DNA of 64,000 nt, taken from the NCBI RefSeq assembly GCF_000204055.1, contig NW_006768801.1, forward strand, positions 148,617-212,616, given 5' to 3'. The position numbers and the translations under genes were made by a program. Below the pieces are notes generated by a model that saw only the letters and a list, made by a program, of their open reading frames with translations, did no database searches and was not told where the DNA came from. This document shows, in pieces, positions 47,871 to 60,831 of the stretch (within the stretch, counting starts at the first letter, position 1; every line of letters begins with the position of its first letter). Origin of the DNA: Melampsora larici-populina 98AG31. Its lineage: Eukaryota > Basidiomycota > Pucciniomycetes > Pucciniales > Melampsoraceae.

Positions 47871-50800
47871 TCATTGGATTGCTCGACGAACCATCTAAGA
47901 AGTTAATGGCTGATCAGCTAAAAAACTTGAATGTTCAGATAAGACAAATCCACTTACTTCTTTGGCCCACTTGGCAAGCTTCTTGGTTTCTGAACCTCCA
48001 ATCCTAGTCCTTCCATTCTTCAGAGCATCAGCAACCCATCTTTGGTCTAACAAAGCTTTAAGCTGTCCATTCGGATACATTTCCGCTAAATCTCCAATCA
48101 CTCCTAATGCTCCTTTCAACAATTCCTCAGTCTTATCCTGATCAGTGACTACAATATGAACAAAACTACAAATCGTAGTGGTGTGTGGTAACAATAGCTC
48201 TGCTTTATTAGCCGACTTCATTCCAGCTAGAATACCAGCATAAGCCTCCAAGATACCTTCCCTCAATTGATTAATGTAATCAACCAGATCATAATTGTTA
48301 GGATCTGCACGCATTGCTCCAGCTTGTTGAAGTACCCCAATAGTCGTATCCAAAAACGGTTCAAAGTTACCACCGATTGCCAATGCGATATCACCAAAGC
48401 AAGATAAGATAGGTGGTTTGACACTTCGATGTAAGACTGTACTCTGTAGATCTTGTAAAAGAAGTTCCATAAAGCCTTGTGCGAATGGAGTAGCTTGTTC
48501 TCCCAATCCTCGACAGATATCACCGACGATTCCAACACCGATACAACATAGAGGATATTCTTCGTGAGATTTCAGAGCAGCATCGAGGAATGGAATGAAT
48601 GCCGATAGATAAGGCAAGAAGTCTGTCTCCAGCGCTGAGTATAACAGGATAGAGAGTTCAATGATGAGAAAACCGAGGATTCCGGATGACGACTGGTTTA
48701 TTCAAAAAAAAAGCTTACCAAAGGTCATGGCACCCACGACAAGGAAAGCGTCATCGAGAATGGGTGATTTATGACCAGCTCCTTGAATAAGTCGTAAAAT
48801 CAAAGTCATAGTCCTATCGGCCATCGGTTTGACCTCTTTACCCATTCGACGGACAGCGTTCTGTAAAAACACAAGTCAGCATATGATGAGAGACGCGATC
48901 TTGAATAACTTTAGTAACTCACAGTCAAGACTGCACAAAAGGCGACTTGTAAATCAGCATAGTTGCGACGATCGTCATCTCCAACCAGCTGGCCTTGCAT
49001 GCCAAGAAGACGCTCGGAGCGTTCAAGGATCACAACCAAGGTGCTTGAGACTACAGGAAGAGCATCTCCTGGAGCAAATTTGATAAGCGTGCCAAGCGCT
49101 TCGTAGGCTGAGGTTCTCGCAGTGGGTTCATCCGCAACTCTGAGAAATCGAAACAAAAGTACGAGCATCAATACTCAAAGGTCTACAAGAAGGAAGTCAA
49201 TTGTACAACTTGACTGACCCTTCGGAAAAGGTAAGGATAGCTTTAGCGATACCTTCGTAAAATCGACTCAAGACCGAAGTAGGTTTTGTAGGGTCACCAA
49301 GTTGCTCTGAAAGGTTCATCAGACCCCAGCAGCAATTACCAACAATTCGAGCGTTATCACTTAATCCACCAATCAACATCGTGATCAAAGGTTCCAAGTG
49401 AATATCAGGTTTGATTGTAGAGACCAATTGATCTGTCACTCGTCCTAAAGTCCAAGCAGCAGTATCTTTAACATGAAGAGATGGATCGCGCATCATTTCG
49501 ATCAAAGTCGGTAAGGCTTGTGAGACCAAGGGGTCAAGAACTTTAGGATCCGGTCCGTCAAGGATCGAACCGAATGCCATGACAGCAGCATCCCGTTGAT
49601 GCCAATCAGTAGATTTGATATTGTTCTCAACAAACGGAATCACTGGTGTGACGATCGCGTCCCCTACGGTCTGTGCCAAGAGAGCCAAAGAAGTACCAGC
49701 AGCCATACTGACGTTCCACTCGTCTTCATCGGCATCCTCACTCTGTTTAGTGAGCAATTGAAGCAAGACAGGTAAGATCTCAGGTAAAGCCACTTTGGCA
49801 AAGTGTTGAGATTCGCGTTCAGGAGGTTCTGAATACTCCAAGGCTTCTTCTGCTTCGATTTGTAGTTCGATTTCTTCGTCACAGACCGTTGACCAAAATT
49901 CAACAGCTTGAAGGACTACGCGATCGTCGGTGTGTTTCATACCGAGTACAGTGAGCTATAAGTCAAAGAATGAGATTCGTTAACAAAGGGATTATCAGGT
50001 GATGATCAGAAGCAAAATAACATACGCCAAAGAGGGCCCTTTCCATGTAAAATCTCATCTTATCATAGTACAATTGCATGATCTTGACAAGACATGCAAA
50101 TGCACCTACCTGAACGTCAGGAGTAGGAGATTGTGTGGCTTCGCACACTACTTGCATAATGTAATTTCTCTCACCCTGAATGGAACCAATGAGTCAAATC
50201 AAGACGCGTCGTGGAAGCTCAAGAACTAGAACTTACCTCGCGTTCAAAATTATCCCTCACAAATTCCAGCGAGTTCAACAGAGCGCTGACGGCAGCCAAC
50301 TGTACCTCTGGACTCGGTTCTTCCTTTCTTACACCAGAAACAACAGCAGTGAGGATCTCATTGGATTGAGAAGCCAAGACCTCGGGTGACTTGAAAAAGG
50401 ATTGAAACGGCGATCAGATCAAAAGTCAAGATCGAGAACCGATCAAAGAACACTCACAGTACTTTCACAAAGATAACCGATAGCTTGTAGAGTAGCTTGA
50501 CGTAATGGTACTCCATTAGCTTGATTATTGATGATTTGAAGTAATTGTCCAATGAGACCAGGCCATAGACCCAAAGGAAGTTCCACAGCTCCTACAGCCG
50601 CAATAGTTTGACCTGAAACTTGTCTAACAGCTCTTTGTTCATCACCTAACAATCTGATCAGTTCATCTTTAATCTTTTGACGAGACTCCTCAGCCATCGA
50701 TCTCCAACGTTCACTCAATTCTTCCACTCGAACCGATTCACGTGAGCTCAAAGCATTCTTGATCGCCAAACCTGCAGCATTTCGAATATGAGGTTGTTGT

Positions 50801-50943
50801 TCTGTAGTGCTCAGGACGGTTAAGAGTGAATCAAGATAAGGAGCAAAGTGTTCTCTAGAAGCTGTCTCGAGTTGATTAGTAGCGCTTGATCGAAGTTCTG
50901 GATCAGATGAAAGGGTATTGGAAAGTAAAGTAGCTGCATCCAT
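47871..50943 (-). CDS. KAP95: Importin subunit beta-1 (karyopherin beta)
   Basis: Nuclear import receptor: binds importin-alpha with NLS cargo and carries it through the pore; released by Ran-GTP. Eight exons (50458-50943, 50237-50389, 50026-50175, 49219-49955, 48923-49139, 48719-48860, 47958-48634, 47871-47894) join in frame to 861 aa, the size of the yeast protein. The N-terminal importin-beta domain ([20 protein letters not shown] ... [12 protein letters not shown]) is present. HEAT repeats follow throughout. The acidic loop that contacts importin-alpha is seen at [20 protein letters not shown], and [15 protein letters not shown] and [14 protein letters not shown] are typical. The last exon is only 24 nt and encodes MVRRAIQ. 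Intact. Confidence 0.97.
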
Positions 50944-52157
50944 GATGAGAATTGATCTGAAGAGAAAAGGTTAAGGATGTTAAAAATGGGAGAAAATCAA
51001 AGAGAAGGTGTGAATGAAATGATAAAGAAATGAGGTTCAGAAGGCGAAATGGTTTGAAAGATAAGGAAAAAAACAAAACAAAAGAAACGTCAAATGGTTT
51101 GTTTTGGAAAGAGAAAGTGAATGGAAATGAATGACATACCACTTGATAGATGAAAGAATCAAAGGTAAATAGGATTGATGGATGGATGGTTGGAATAAAA
51201 GTTCGATTGAAGTGTAGTTTCAGATTAGATCAAGTCAAAGGGAAAGTGGAGGATCACAGTGAAACTAGAAATCCAAGTGAAAATTTTAATGTTGATCGAA
51301 AATTAAAAAATCAAAAAATCAAATCAAATCAAATTCAAATGACTTAGGAACTGTACTTAATTATTAAGCTCACCTTAAGCAACCAATTCTTCATGCTCTC
51401 TCTTCTCTCTGATCTCCATCTTCAACATATCATCAAGATTGTCTAATCAACAATTCATTCAACCTTGACTTACTTAAAACATTGTATGTAGATCTCTGCA
51501 CGCGCATCAGCATCAATTGTAGATGTGTTTGCATACATAGACATGATTCTTGTGGAAAAAGGCAATTTGGCAATTTGATTTAAATTGCATGAGGAAACTT
51601 GAAAATGTGATGGATGCTGGGAGGCTGAGCCAGATGGATAATCCAAAAACCACTCCTCAAATCAACCTCAGAGTTCTCATCATCAATCAACCTTTAAACC
51701 CTTTGATACATTCCATTCACTTCAGAATTGAAGATGAAAATCCAATCAACTATATCTAAAGCTGAAAATGAAGATCTTAATTTCTCTCTCAAAACAAAAA
51801 AAGGTAAACATTATATCTCATTATCACAAAGAAAAGAAGAATAAGAAAAAAATGAATACAAAAGAAAACACTTTTACAAAAATTTAGAACAGAAAAAAGA
51901 AAACTTTCAACAAATCAAGAGTTTATTTAAATCTTGATTCTTTCTTTCTTTTTTTACAAAAGAATTGAAAAAGGTTTGAATCTTTCATTGGTTTTACAAC
52001 AACTTAAATTAATAGAATTAATTTCTTCAACTAATTTAAACTTTTTGAAATTTAAAAAAAACCCACACTTCAAAAAGAATTTGCACACAAATGAAAACCA
52101 ACCCAACCAAACTCCCAAGGAATCCAATCAAAAAGAACACTTGAAATTCCCAATTCC
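50944..52157. other. KAP95 upstream / COQ4 downstream region
   Basis: AT-rich intergenic DNA. The first ~200 bases upstream of the KAP95 ATG are purine-rich on the plus strand (pyrimidine-rich on the coding strand), common in fungal promoters. Nothing else is seen. Confidence 0.45.
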
Positions 52158-53290
52158 CTAAGCCTGAAGAGCTTGTTCTCTTTTAATCCTATCTTCTTCT
52201 TCTTTCCAAGTATTCCAATCCACAGGAGGATCCCAAATCCCCAAGGTCTCTCTCAACTCATCAATCTGCATTTCCCAATGAGTTTCCCATTCGACCGAAA
52301 TCAATGATCTAGCCGACGAACCACACTTCAAAGCCCAAGGTACATAAGTTCTCAACAATCGTGCTCTTCTACCTGATGATAATCTTAAAGGACCGAACAA
52401 GGCTGATAAGGCTGCTACTGGTAATCCCATATTGGCTAATTCGAACCATTTGACGATGATTTCTCCTGATACACTTACTGGAAATCCGCCTGAGATTACA
52501 TGATAGAAATCTATTGAAGGATTAATAGAAAATAGCAAGGTTAGGAATAGGTTGTGTTGGGTTTGGAGCAAGAGTGAGTGACTTACCATGACATTCACGA
52601 TAACGTTGCATAACATAAGCTAATTCAGGAGAATCAATATACCGAACCTACGTCCAAGAAATCCAAAAAGGAAGAAGTGTAAAATAAGCAGCCATAAGAT
52701 CTAAACCGAGAATCTCAAATCTCACTCACCGTTTCTCTAGTATCAGGAGACACATGACATCTCTCTAACCACTCCACATAAGTTCTACCAAAACTACCAG
52801 GCTCCAAGTTCTTTAACCGGTTTAAATCAATATCACCAGATCTGATCCTAGGTCTGGTTCTTAAGATCCTTCGACCTGATTCCGATTCTAACATTTGATC
52901 TCTTAATTTACTCAAGAACGGTCCTGCCGTCGTTTCTGAAAGAACAGCTACCATGTCTCCTCGATGTGGATCATTTAGAGATGCGATGGCTGATCCGACG
53001 GCCAAGAAGGTTTGTTCGAAACTATTGAGTGGTACATGATGTTCGTAGTTTCCATTGAGATTGGTTGAACTGGTATTCGGATTGGTATTGTTGGTAGTAG
53101 TAGTAGTGGTACTGAGTTGGCGTTGAGTGTTGGGTCGAAGAAATGGTAAATCGAGTTGTTTTGCACTGATAGTGGTTTGACTGGGATGTGAGTAGATTGG
53201 AGGTTCTGCACCGATGGCTGCTCTTGAGAGTGAAAGGGTCAGATTGGTAGGTAATCGAACTACTCTTGAGATCGTACGATAGACTACCAT
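52158..53290 (-). CDS. COQ4: Ubiquinone biosynthesis protein COQ4
   Basis: Matrix-face mitochondrial protein of the CoQ synthome, needed for the C1 decarboxylation/hydroxylation stage of ubiquinone synthesis. Exons 52730-53290, 52587-52647 and 52158-52510 join in frame to 324 aa. The first ~30 residues (MVVYRTISRVVRLPTNLTLS) are basic and lack acids, as in a matrix targeting sequence. A Thr/Asn-rich linker follows. The conserved core starts at HHVPLNSFEQTFLAVGSA and contains RGDMVAVLSETT, EWLERCHVSPDTRE, the metal-binding HD-FY-H (His207, Asp208, His211) and Glu224, then VKWFELANMGLPV. The spacing from the second His to the Glu is 12 residues here; the family motif is usually written HDxxH-x11-E. 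Confidence 0.95.
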
Positions 53291-55799
53291 CTTGATTCGA
53301 ATTCGATGATTGATTGGTGATAAGAAATGTTAAGAGTTCGAATGATGATTTAGTTTTTTTCTAAAAGATAAAACTCATGAAGAGACAGTAAAATAAACAG
53401 ATTAGATTGCTTGTTGTTAGTTAATTTGTAGTGAATGATGAGTTTCTCTTCATCTCTAACTATGGAATCCCCAATCACCCGAATCGAAGAGAGCGATTAA
53501 CTTTATACTGCAAATCGATTATCACAAATTGATTTGATACTTCAATACAGCACAGCAAACAAGCTCAAATCAATTTACTCAAATCTTGAAATCTCACCAT
53601 ATCACTCTTACATCCTTTGCCATCCACACCTTTTTCCAACAACGGCTCCGGTCTCTTTCCCTTCATATCATTTGCATCTCTGAAAAGATACACTCGATAT
53701 ATCCGTTCATGCTTAGCATAATCAATCAGAACGCTATTCATGGTCCTTTGTTAAAAAACTGATTTACTAGTCAATCATTTATCAAATACAAAAACAATAA
53801 CATCCTTTCTTCCGTTCTATTGTTATGTATCCATGGTTAGATTCCATCTCAACGAGCTACATACATAAAGGGAGGTCAAGGGAGGTCTGCTTGAAGGGAT
53901 ATATTAAAAACACCAAGATGTTTGATTAACATTTAGAAAAGAAACATTTCTTAAGTTCATCCGTTCTGTTTCTGGTTCTTCTTGTTATCTTTTGTTGTCC
54001 TTTTGCTCCATGGTTCATCCATGAGATAGACCATGTTGGGAAACCATGCACTGTGTTATTAAAATCTAAATCTTCCATCGGACCCTTCACCAACATAAAA
54101 CCGATAAAGAAAACCTTGTAAACACCAGACCAAAAGGAGTCAACATAACCACACTACCAAAGAAGGATTTGTGGACGCGGTTCATGATTCATCCACCGCG
54201 GGGCTGTGAAGGCTGTGTTACAAGATCTCTTTTGAGTTTCTGAACGGCTCCATGTGTTTGCTTTATCATGCTTTTCAAACTATGAGAATTCATACTCAAA
54301 CACGCACCAAACATTTCCTTAAACCAACCCATACGTATTTCACAGCCTCCACTTTTTTTTCCCTTTCAGTCATTTGTTTTACTCCTGAAATCTTTTTTTA
54401 GATAAACGGCTAGATTTACTGCAGAATCCCTAAGATGATGATTCAGATGTGTCAGAGTGGTTTGTCAAAGATCCATAAGAAAGATTCTTTTGATTTTTTG
54501 AAGTTTCTTGTTTGGTGATCCAGGTCTAAGGTCTTCAACCAATCGTAAATTAAATATCAGATATCCTACTTTTCAATCTTTGAAATGAAGCATAGTTATT
54601 TTTTGTTTATCAAAAGACTGTGATCCAAATTGCTCAATAACTACGAGATTTCTTAGTATGCATATTTTTATAAAAGAAAAATTTATATTTGGCAAAGCTT
54701 TCTTACATTTAATCCTCAATATCAGATGTATTTATAGTCTTCAACATCATTACTGAAATGTTTTTTCAGCTCTTAATCATTAAACACAATGAGCAATGCA
54801 GTAAGTCCCAATTGATCATCAGCCTAGTACATCTGAGCTTCAATTGCCCTTTGAAGTATGTATGGCAAGCTCACACCAAGCGTATAAAAAACCCTACGAG
54901 TCAATCTCATACGTTGGAATGATGATGAAGATGCTCGCAGCTCCAAGCAGGATATGATAAGATTTCAAGAAAATTGGATGACATATATATCTATCAAACT
55001 TCAAATCTTTTTCAAGAAATCAAACAAATACATGATAGTCTTGAGACTTTCTTGCACCATTTCAACCTTCACAATCAAAGTACCTATGTATACGTATATT
55101 CTTATCCAAAAACAAAAAAGTGGAATGTCTTATTGAGTTTTTCTTAAGCTCGATAGAATAGGATTGATTTTGCTTTGTTCAGAAGCCTTCAGAAGCTTAA
55201 TGCATAATAATAGATTTGAGCTTGATGACTTGAACTTGAAATGAAGCATGAGTATTTTTTCTTGAGACATTTCACAGACTGCGTGTTACTTCAAACAAAT
55301 TCAGTCTCACGTTGTCAGAATGAAGCATGTCACAAGCTGCGTTAGCTTGAAAACTCGATATGTCACCAATCTCACGGTTGGAACTTGGTAAAGGGAGTTG
55401 GTGATTTGGTCAAGTCACCAGGGAAGTGGTACTTAAACTTCAAGATTTCCATCTTACTACATCCAAGCAGCACCAGTTCGAGATGAGAAATCAAATTGAC
55501 TAGAACTATCAGCATCTCAATGAAAATGAATCAGCATCAGATTTAAAAAGTCATCCGCATCCACCGGCTTGAAAACAATCAACCAAAAGTCACATTTCGA
55601 ATGGTCATCGATCGATCGATTTCGCCATTTCTCAAATCAGCATTCATCGATCAGATCAAAGTATATCATCACTTACATCAACATTCTGAAGCTCTGAGAG
55701 TGATACCCACTAAGTTAATCATCAATCGTAGCCTTCAGTCAAACAAACCACCTTCATCAACTATAACAACTCCTTTATTCTCTTGAGCCATTTTAAATC
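53291..55799. other. Divergent intergenic region between COQ4 and NHX
   Basis: About 2.5 kb of AT-rich DNA. It presumably contains both promoters. No gene, clear repeat or RNA gene was recognised. Confidence 0.45.
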
Positions 55800-58700
55800 A
55801 TGTCTACTTCAACTCCAGATACTCCACCTGAGATACATTTGGATCCCGAGGTATGATTTGATTCAAAATAACTTGAAAACCACATCTTGAATACTTATCA
55901 CCATTTCTTCAATTCCATAGGTTGAGGAACTATGGTCTTCTCGGGCCCTTCTCCTCGTCCTCGTCCTCCTCATTCTTTCCTTTTGGGTTTCATATTACCT
56001 AAAAATCCGGCGGATCAAGACCATTCACGAGACGCTCGTTGCTCTCTTTGCTGGTCAGCTTTCCTCCATTTTCAAATCCCTTACTCCTTTATCCTCTGCT
56101 TACCTTTTGTGACTCTTTTGATTCAATAGGAATGGTCATCGGTCTTATTGTTCGACTCTCCCCAGGAGAAGTGGTACAGAATATGATCAGTTTCAAGACC
56201 ACCATCATGTTAAACGTTCTCTTGCCTCCGATCATCTTGGCCTCTGGTTACGACTTGAAAGAGGTCTTTAACAACCTCACTCTACGGAAATATGCAAAGT
56301 TTTGACTGAATTTGACCCTTTTGCTACCCAGGAAAACTTCTTTCGAAACTTTGGCGTCATTCTTACGTTTGCTTTTTGTGGAACTTTGATCTCTGCTGTC
56401 GTCATAGGGTACGGATTTATTCCCTCACATCAGCTGGCGACCCTTTCCTGACGGCATCTCTTCAACCCATAGTGCACTAGTCTACGTTTGGGCTCTTTTA
56501 GGTCTTGAGGGGCTCTCCTTGGGTATCATTGAATGCCTGCTTTTTGGATCCACCCTCTCTGCTACCGATCCCGTCACCGTTCTTGCCATCTTCAACACCC
56601 TCAAGGTCGATCCCAAACTCTACAGTGTAATCTTTGGTGAAAGCTTATTGAATGATGCGGTCGCGATCGTGATGTTTGAGTGCGTTGATCGCAACATTGT
56701 ACAAAGCATTCTTAAGACCAAGATCATTGATGATTTTCGCTGTTCTCTCATCTAGAACCCTGTCTCATTTTCACGGCGAAAAAATCTCAGTCTTCTCCTT
56801 CTTCCATGGAGTCGGTATCTTCTTACTCGTCTTCCTCACCTCGATGGCACTGGGTGTCGTCTTTGGTCTCTCCTGCTCACTGATGCTCAAGCATTCGAGA
56901 GTATCTCACTTTCCCGAGATCGAAAGCTGTCTCGTACTTCTCATTGCTTACACCAGTTACTTTTTCTCAAACGCGCTCACTATGAGTGGTAAGCGCTGTG
57001 TATTTCGCCATCTCTTTCATCTCACTTCATGCTAATCATTCACCTTTCCTCATCTCCTAAGGAATTGTCTCGCTCCTTTTCTGTGGTATCACCTTGAAGC
57101 ATTATGCTTATCATAACATGTCAAGAAGAACTCAGCGCACTACCAAGTATATGTTCACCACTCTCTCCTCACTCTGCGAAAATTTTATCTTTATCTACCT
57201 TGGATTAAGCCTTTTCACCCAGACTCAATTGGTCTACAAGCCCATCTTCATCATCGTTTCAGCTGTACGTTCATTTCCCTACCCTCTCTTCATTGCGTTT
57301 CTTGAAGGTTTTGACTGAATTATTTGATGTGGCATTACAGCTAGCAGTCTGTGTGGCTCGCTATTGTGCCGTTTTTCCAATCTCAAAAGTGATCAATGTA
57401 TTCTTCAGACGAGCACGCGGTCATCGCACAGATGAGCTACCTCATTCTTATCAGATGATGCTCTTTTGGGCTGGGCTGAGGGGTGCAGTGGGCGTCGCTC
57501 TGGCAGCAGGTATCAAAGGTGATAGTGCCGTCGCCCTTCGCACTACTGTTCTCGTGACTGTGGTCTTGACCATGGTGGTCTTTGGTGGCACCACGAGTCG
57601 GATGATCGAGATCGTGGGTATTCAGACCGGAATCGAAGACGAGTTGGATACTTCAGACGAGGAGGCCGGTGCCACACATGGTGGCTTTGTCAGTCTTGGT
57701 AGGAATGATCATAATTCGACCTTATATCACGGTTCGCGTAATGGAAAACAATCTCTTGGTGATACACTCGACTTGGCCGCTGATGTTCGGAACGATCTAC
57801 CTGCTGTTGGTCATAATGTTGGTGCTGGATCAGACGATCCCTACGATCATTTTGGCCATCGTCATTCTAGTAACACTTCTGTGCGACGTGAAGGTCGAAG
57901 TCCGTCTCCTGTACACTCAATTACAAGTCAAGATTCGGATGACGAAGTATTACCGACTGCAGGCTCCAACCCTGATCGAGGATCTGGACCTGAAGCTGAT
58001 GAGGCAGGCAATCATGACGCGGAGGCTGGTAACCGGAAGGTTTGGAGGGATGGTCAATGGTTCACAGTTCTTGACGAGCAGTATCTGTTACCCGTTTTCA
58101 GTAACGCAACAGCCTCTCGAAAACAAGCTTCTAGGAAAGCTTTGCGTAATCAACGGATCACCATGCCTGGAGGCAATGGTGATAACTCTGGGCTCAGTGA
58201 TCGACGAGAATCGGATGGAGATTTAGCAGGATCGACGTTTGGATCACAACCCACTTCACCATGGCTTTCATCATCACCATCACTGGAAGAGGGAGTTCAT
58301 CGACCGCATCAATCAGGAGGTGCGCACCATTATCATTCACATCAGCGAGTACGGACATCGGACCGTAGCGCTAGTATTCCTTCACCGTTTCAAGGCTCAT
58401 TTTCGGACGTACTTTCTGCCTTGGTGAATTATCCACCTGCTGGACCTTCATCAATGGTGAATTCAATGAAACGACATTCATCATCTTCAATCTTACCGAT
58501 CATCAATCCTGGCCTTCGAAAGAAGAGAGACAGCGATGATATTGGGATAGTCGAAAGTTCAGGTTTAAGTCCAAGTCAGCAGATGTTAGCAAGACATCGA
58601 GCACCAAGTCCATCATCAAGGACAACAGAAGAATTAGTTGAAATCGAACATGAAAGAGGTATGGTCGAATCGAATCGAAAGACTACATCATCATCTAGTA

Positions 58701-58897
58701 GATCAGGAAGTAGTGTGATCCTTGAAGATGTTCAAAGCAGTCGAGGTACAGGACAAAGATGGGGAGGAGGTAGTAATAGTAATAGTAATAGTAGTCATCA
58801 AGTCAGTTCACCTGAAGATCCTAAACGAATGAATCATGTAAAACATAGATCAGGTGATAGAACTGGAGTAGGTGTTAAGAAACTTGTAAAAGAATGA
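55800..58897 (+). CDS. NHX1: Na+(K+)/H+ antiporter, NHX/NHE type
   Basis: Exchanges luminal H+ for Na+ or K+ in late endosome/vacuole membranes. Eight exons (55800-55850, 55921-56053, 56130-56263, 56332-56408, 56473-56679, 56756-56988, 57062-57264, 57341-58897) join in frame to 864 aa. Seen: a first hydrophobic segment [18 protein letters not shown], the inhibitor-site motif [24 protein letters not shown] (161-167), the ion-binding Asn192-Asp193 in [13 protein letters not shown], and [11 protein letters not shown] in the last exon. Membrane segments end near [24 protein letters not shown] hydrophilic Ser/His/Asp-rich tail of over 400 residues follows, longer than the yeast tail. The exon 3 donor (GAG/GTCTTT) is weak, but the alternatives break the [12 protein letters not shown] motif. 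Intact. Confidence 0.93.
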
Positions 58898-59527
58898 TGT
58901 TTTAGATTTGATGAAGTTTAAAAGGAGAAAACCAAAAAACTCTTGCGAAGACTCTTTATATATTTATATATATTATATAGAAAAACACACGAATGTGTGT
59001 GTCATGTGTGTGTGTTTAGTAGGACAAACGAATTGAGGATGATTGATGAAAGGAAAAAGGGGTTTAAGTTGGCATGAATGTTTCTTTTCTCTTTCTCTCT
59101 CTCTTTGATTTTGATTCTTTTTTATATATACATAGAATATTGTGTTGATCATCTTGAGAATAGAAGGTTACTGTTTTCTTCTTCTTCTTTGACTTGTTGA
59201 ATATATAAGAGGGAAAGGGGAGAAAGCGGTCCGGAGGGTTTTGTATGATGTGTTTGTGTGGGAAAAAGATGTGGATAATATAATTTTGGTTAAGATTTAC
59301 TACATATATAGAGGAGGAGGATAGATGAAAAGTGATTAATTTATTGTGAACTGGGGAACCCATTGAAAATGTTGATAACTTTTTTTTGATGTTTTTTTTC
59401 AAAAGATGAGGAGTGGGTGTTTGGATGATCATTTCATTGGATTTGACTTGAATTGATATGGGTTTCAAGTTGAAGGAAAAGTGAAAAATACCAAGAGACA
59501 TATAAGCAGGGTCATGCCATACATTTA
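58898..59527. other. NHX 3' region, simple-sequence rich
   Basis: TATATA and TG dinucleotide runs and CT-rich tracts lie just after the NHX stop. The minus-strand frame at 59064-59501 is low-complexity and not supported. Confidence 0.5.
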
Positions 59528-59672
59528 ATGCATGTTCACTTAAGGAAATTTTGACCAGAAATCACATTTTGTGGATTTTTTAATGCAAAAATGAAACATG
59601 CACCACCAAATAGACACTTTAAATTTTGCAGAATGTGATTTCTCACCAGAAATTGTTTAAGTGAACATGCCC
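59528..59672. mobile_element. Harbinger-like MITE, 145 bp, TTA target duplication
   Basis: Left end ATGCATGTTCACTTAAGGAA and reverse-complemented right end GGGCATGTTCACTTAAACAA are inverted repeats extending about 45 bp (ACCAGAAATCACATTTTG). TTA flanks both sides (59525-59527, 59673-59675). Non-coding. Confidence 0.75.
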
Positions 59673-59919
59673 TTAGTTTCCTTATATACTATTTGGTTTT
59701 TTTTGGCCAAAAAAAGTATATATGGGTCCCAAAGTATTTTGCTTTGAGGAGCTGTTGCATACTTTGCTCATCATGGGCTACTGGTCAATGCTATCTCATC
59801 CTGACACTGGCAAAAGGATGAAGTACTCAACGAAATATAGTTCATCGTGAAATTTGTGTATGGGTGTAAAAAACAAAAAATGTACAAAAAACTATGCACA
59901 AATTTGAGTACTGTAATAA
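59673..59919. other. Spacer with a solitary element end
   Basis: Ends with ACTATGCACAAATTTGAGTACTG followed by TAA TAA, which resembles a right end of the GGTACTCAAA family (see 62716-62985) abutting the next element. Its left end was not found. Confidence 0.4.
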
Positions 59920-60828
59920 GGGTACTCAAAGTTGAAAGGTAGATTCTGCCTTTTTCAAAACCTAGAATACTAGTTTTTTTTTTGGCGGAGAAAAAAAACT
60001 GATATGTAGCCCTCACTTTGAGGCCCCCGTGCTTATAATTCTCATCTGTCATCAACTTCACTTCAAAAACCCCTTTTCATCTTCATATGCTTACCTTCAA
60101 CTCGAGATGATAGCAACTGCTGCAGCCATCTATCCTCTTGGTTCTGTCCCTCAGTCATGCCTTCACAACTCAAGATGCGATTCAGTATAAAAACCATGCA
60201 ACCAATCCTCAAATTCATCATCAGATACTGAAGATCCAACAATACAACAGCTCAGACTCCAACACTCCTAATATCACCTCGACCATGCTGTCCTCCAATC
60301 AGTGATAGATCCGAATCTTTGGATAGATCACACCAGGGTTAGATGGGACTGATGGGACTGAGGGTGATACCTTTTCAGGTTCAAGGTGTCAGAGATTTAA
60401 TGATATCTGCTTTGGATTGTAAAATAGGTCCTTTTATCATTGTACCTCAGAGATCATGGGTCGGAGTAGATCAAATTATTTAAATATCTTTTGAATTTGA
60501 AATACAACCTCAATAGTTTTGTTAATATCAGTCACCAGTGATATCAGTTGGTCAAAAAGTGAAACTGCCTTTCATCTGATTTGAATCGATTGAATTTGAT
60601 TTGATCAATTCAAATCAGTGGGTTCAGTCATTGAATAAGTTGATTCCATTCAATTGGTGAGTGAATAATTGGTTGATTCACTCACCGTTTGATTCCTTTT
60701 CATCATTCTGTGAGGTTGAAGTGTGTGCTGGCGCTGGAGAACCCAAATCTCACTTTTCCCGGCAGTGCCTAGTTTTTGTATCTAGGTTTTCAAAAAAGGT
60801 AGAATCTACCTTTCAACTTTGAGTACCA
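59920..60828. mobile_element. Inverted-repeat element, ~0.9 kb, TAA target duplication
   Basis: Left end GGGTACTCAAAGTTGAAAGG pairs with the reverse complement of the right end TGGTACTCAAAGTTGAAAGG; similarity runs about 50 bp inward (TAGATTCTRCCTTTTT, AAAACCTAG). TAA lies on both sides (59917-59919, 60829-60831), fitting the Harbinger superfamily. No transposase frame is inside; probably non-autonomous. Confidence 0.75.
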
Positions 60829-60831
60829 TAA

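Noticed and set aside
47521..47874. 117-codon minus-strand frame overlapping the KAP95 3' end
   Set aside because: It overlaps the KAP95 stop and 3' flank, is low in coding character and has no domain.
57669..58226. 185-codon plus-strand frame inside NHX
   Set aside because: An alternative frame of the last NHX exon; it has no independent start context or domain.
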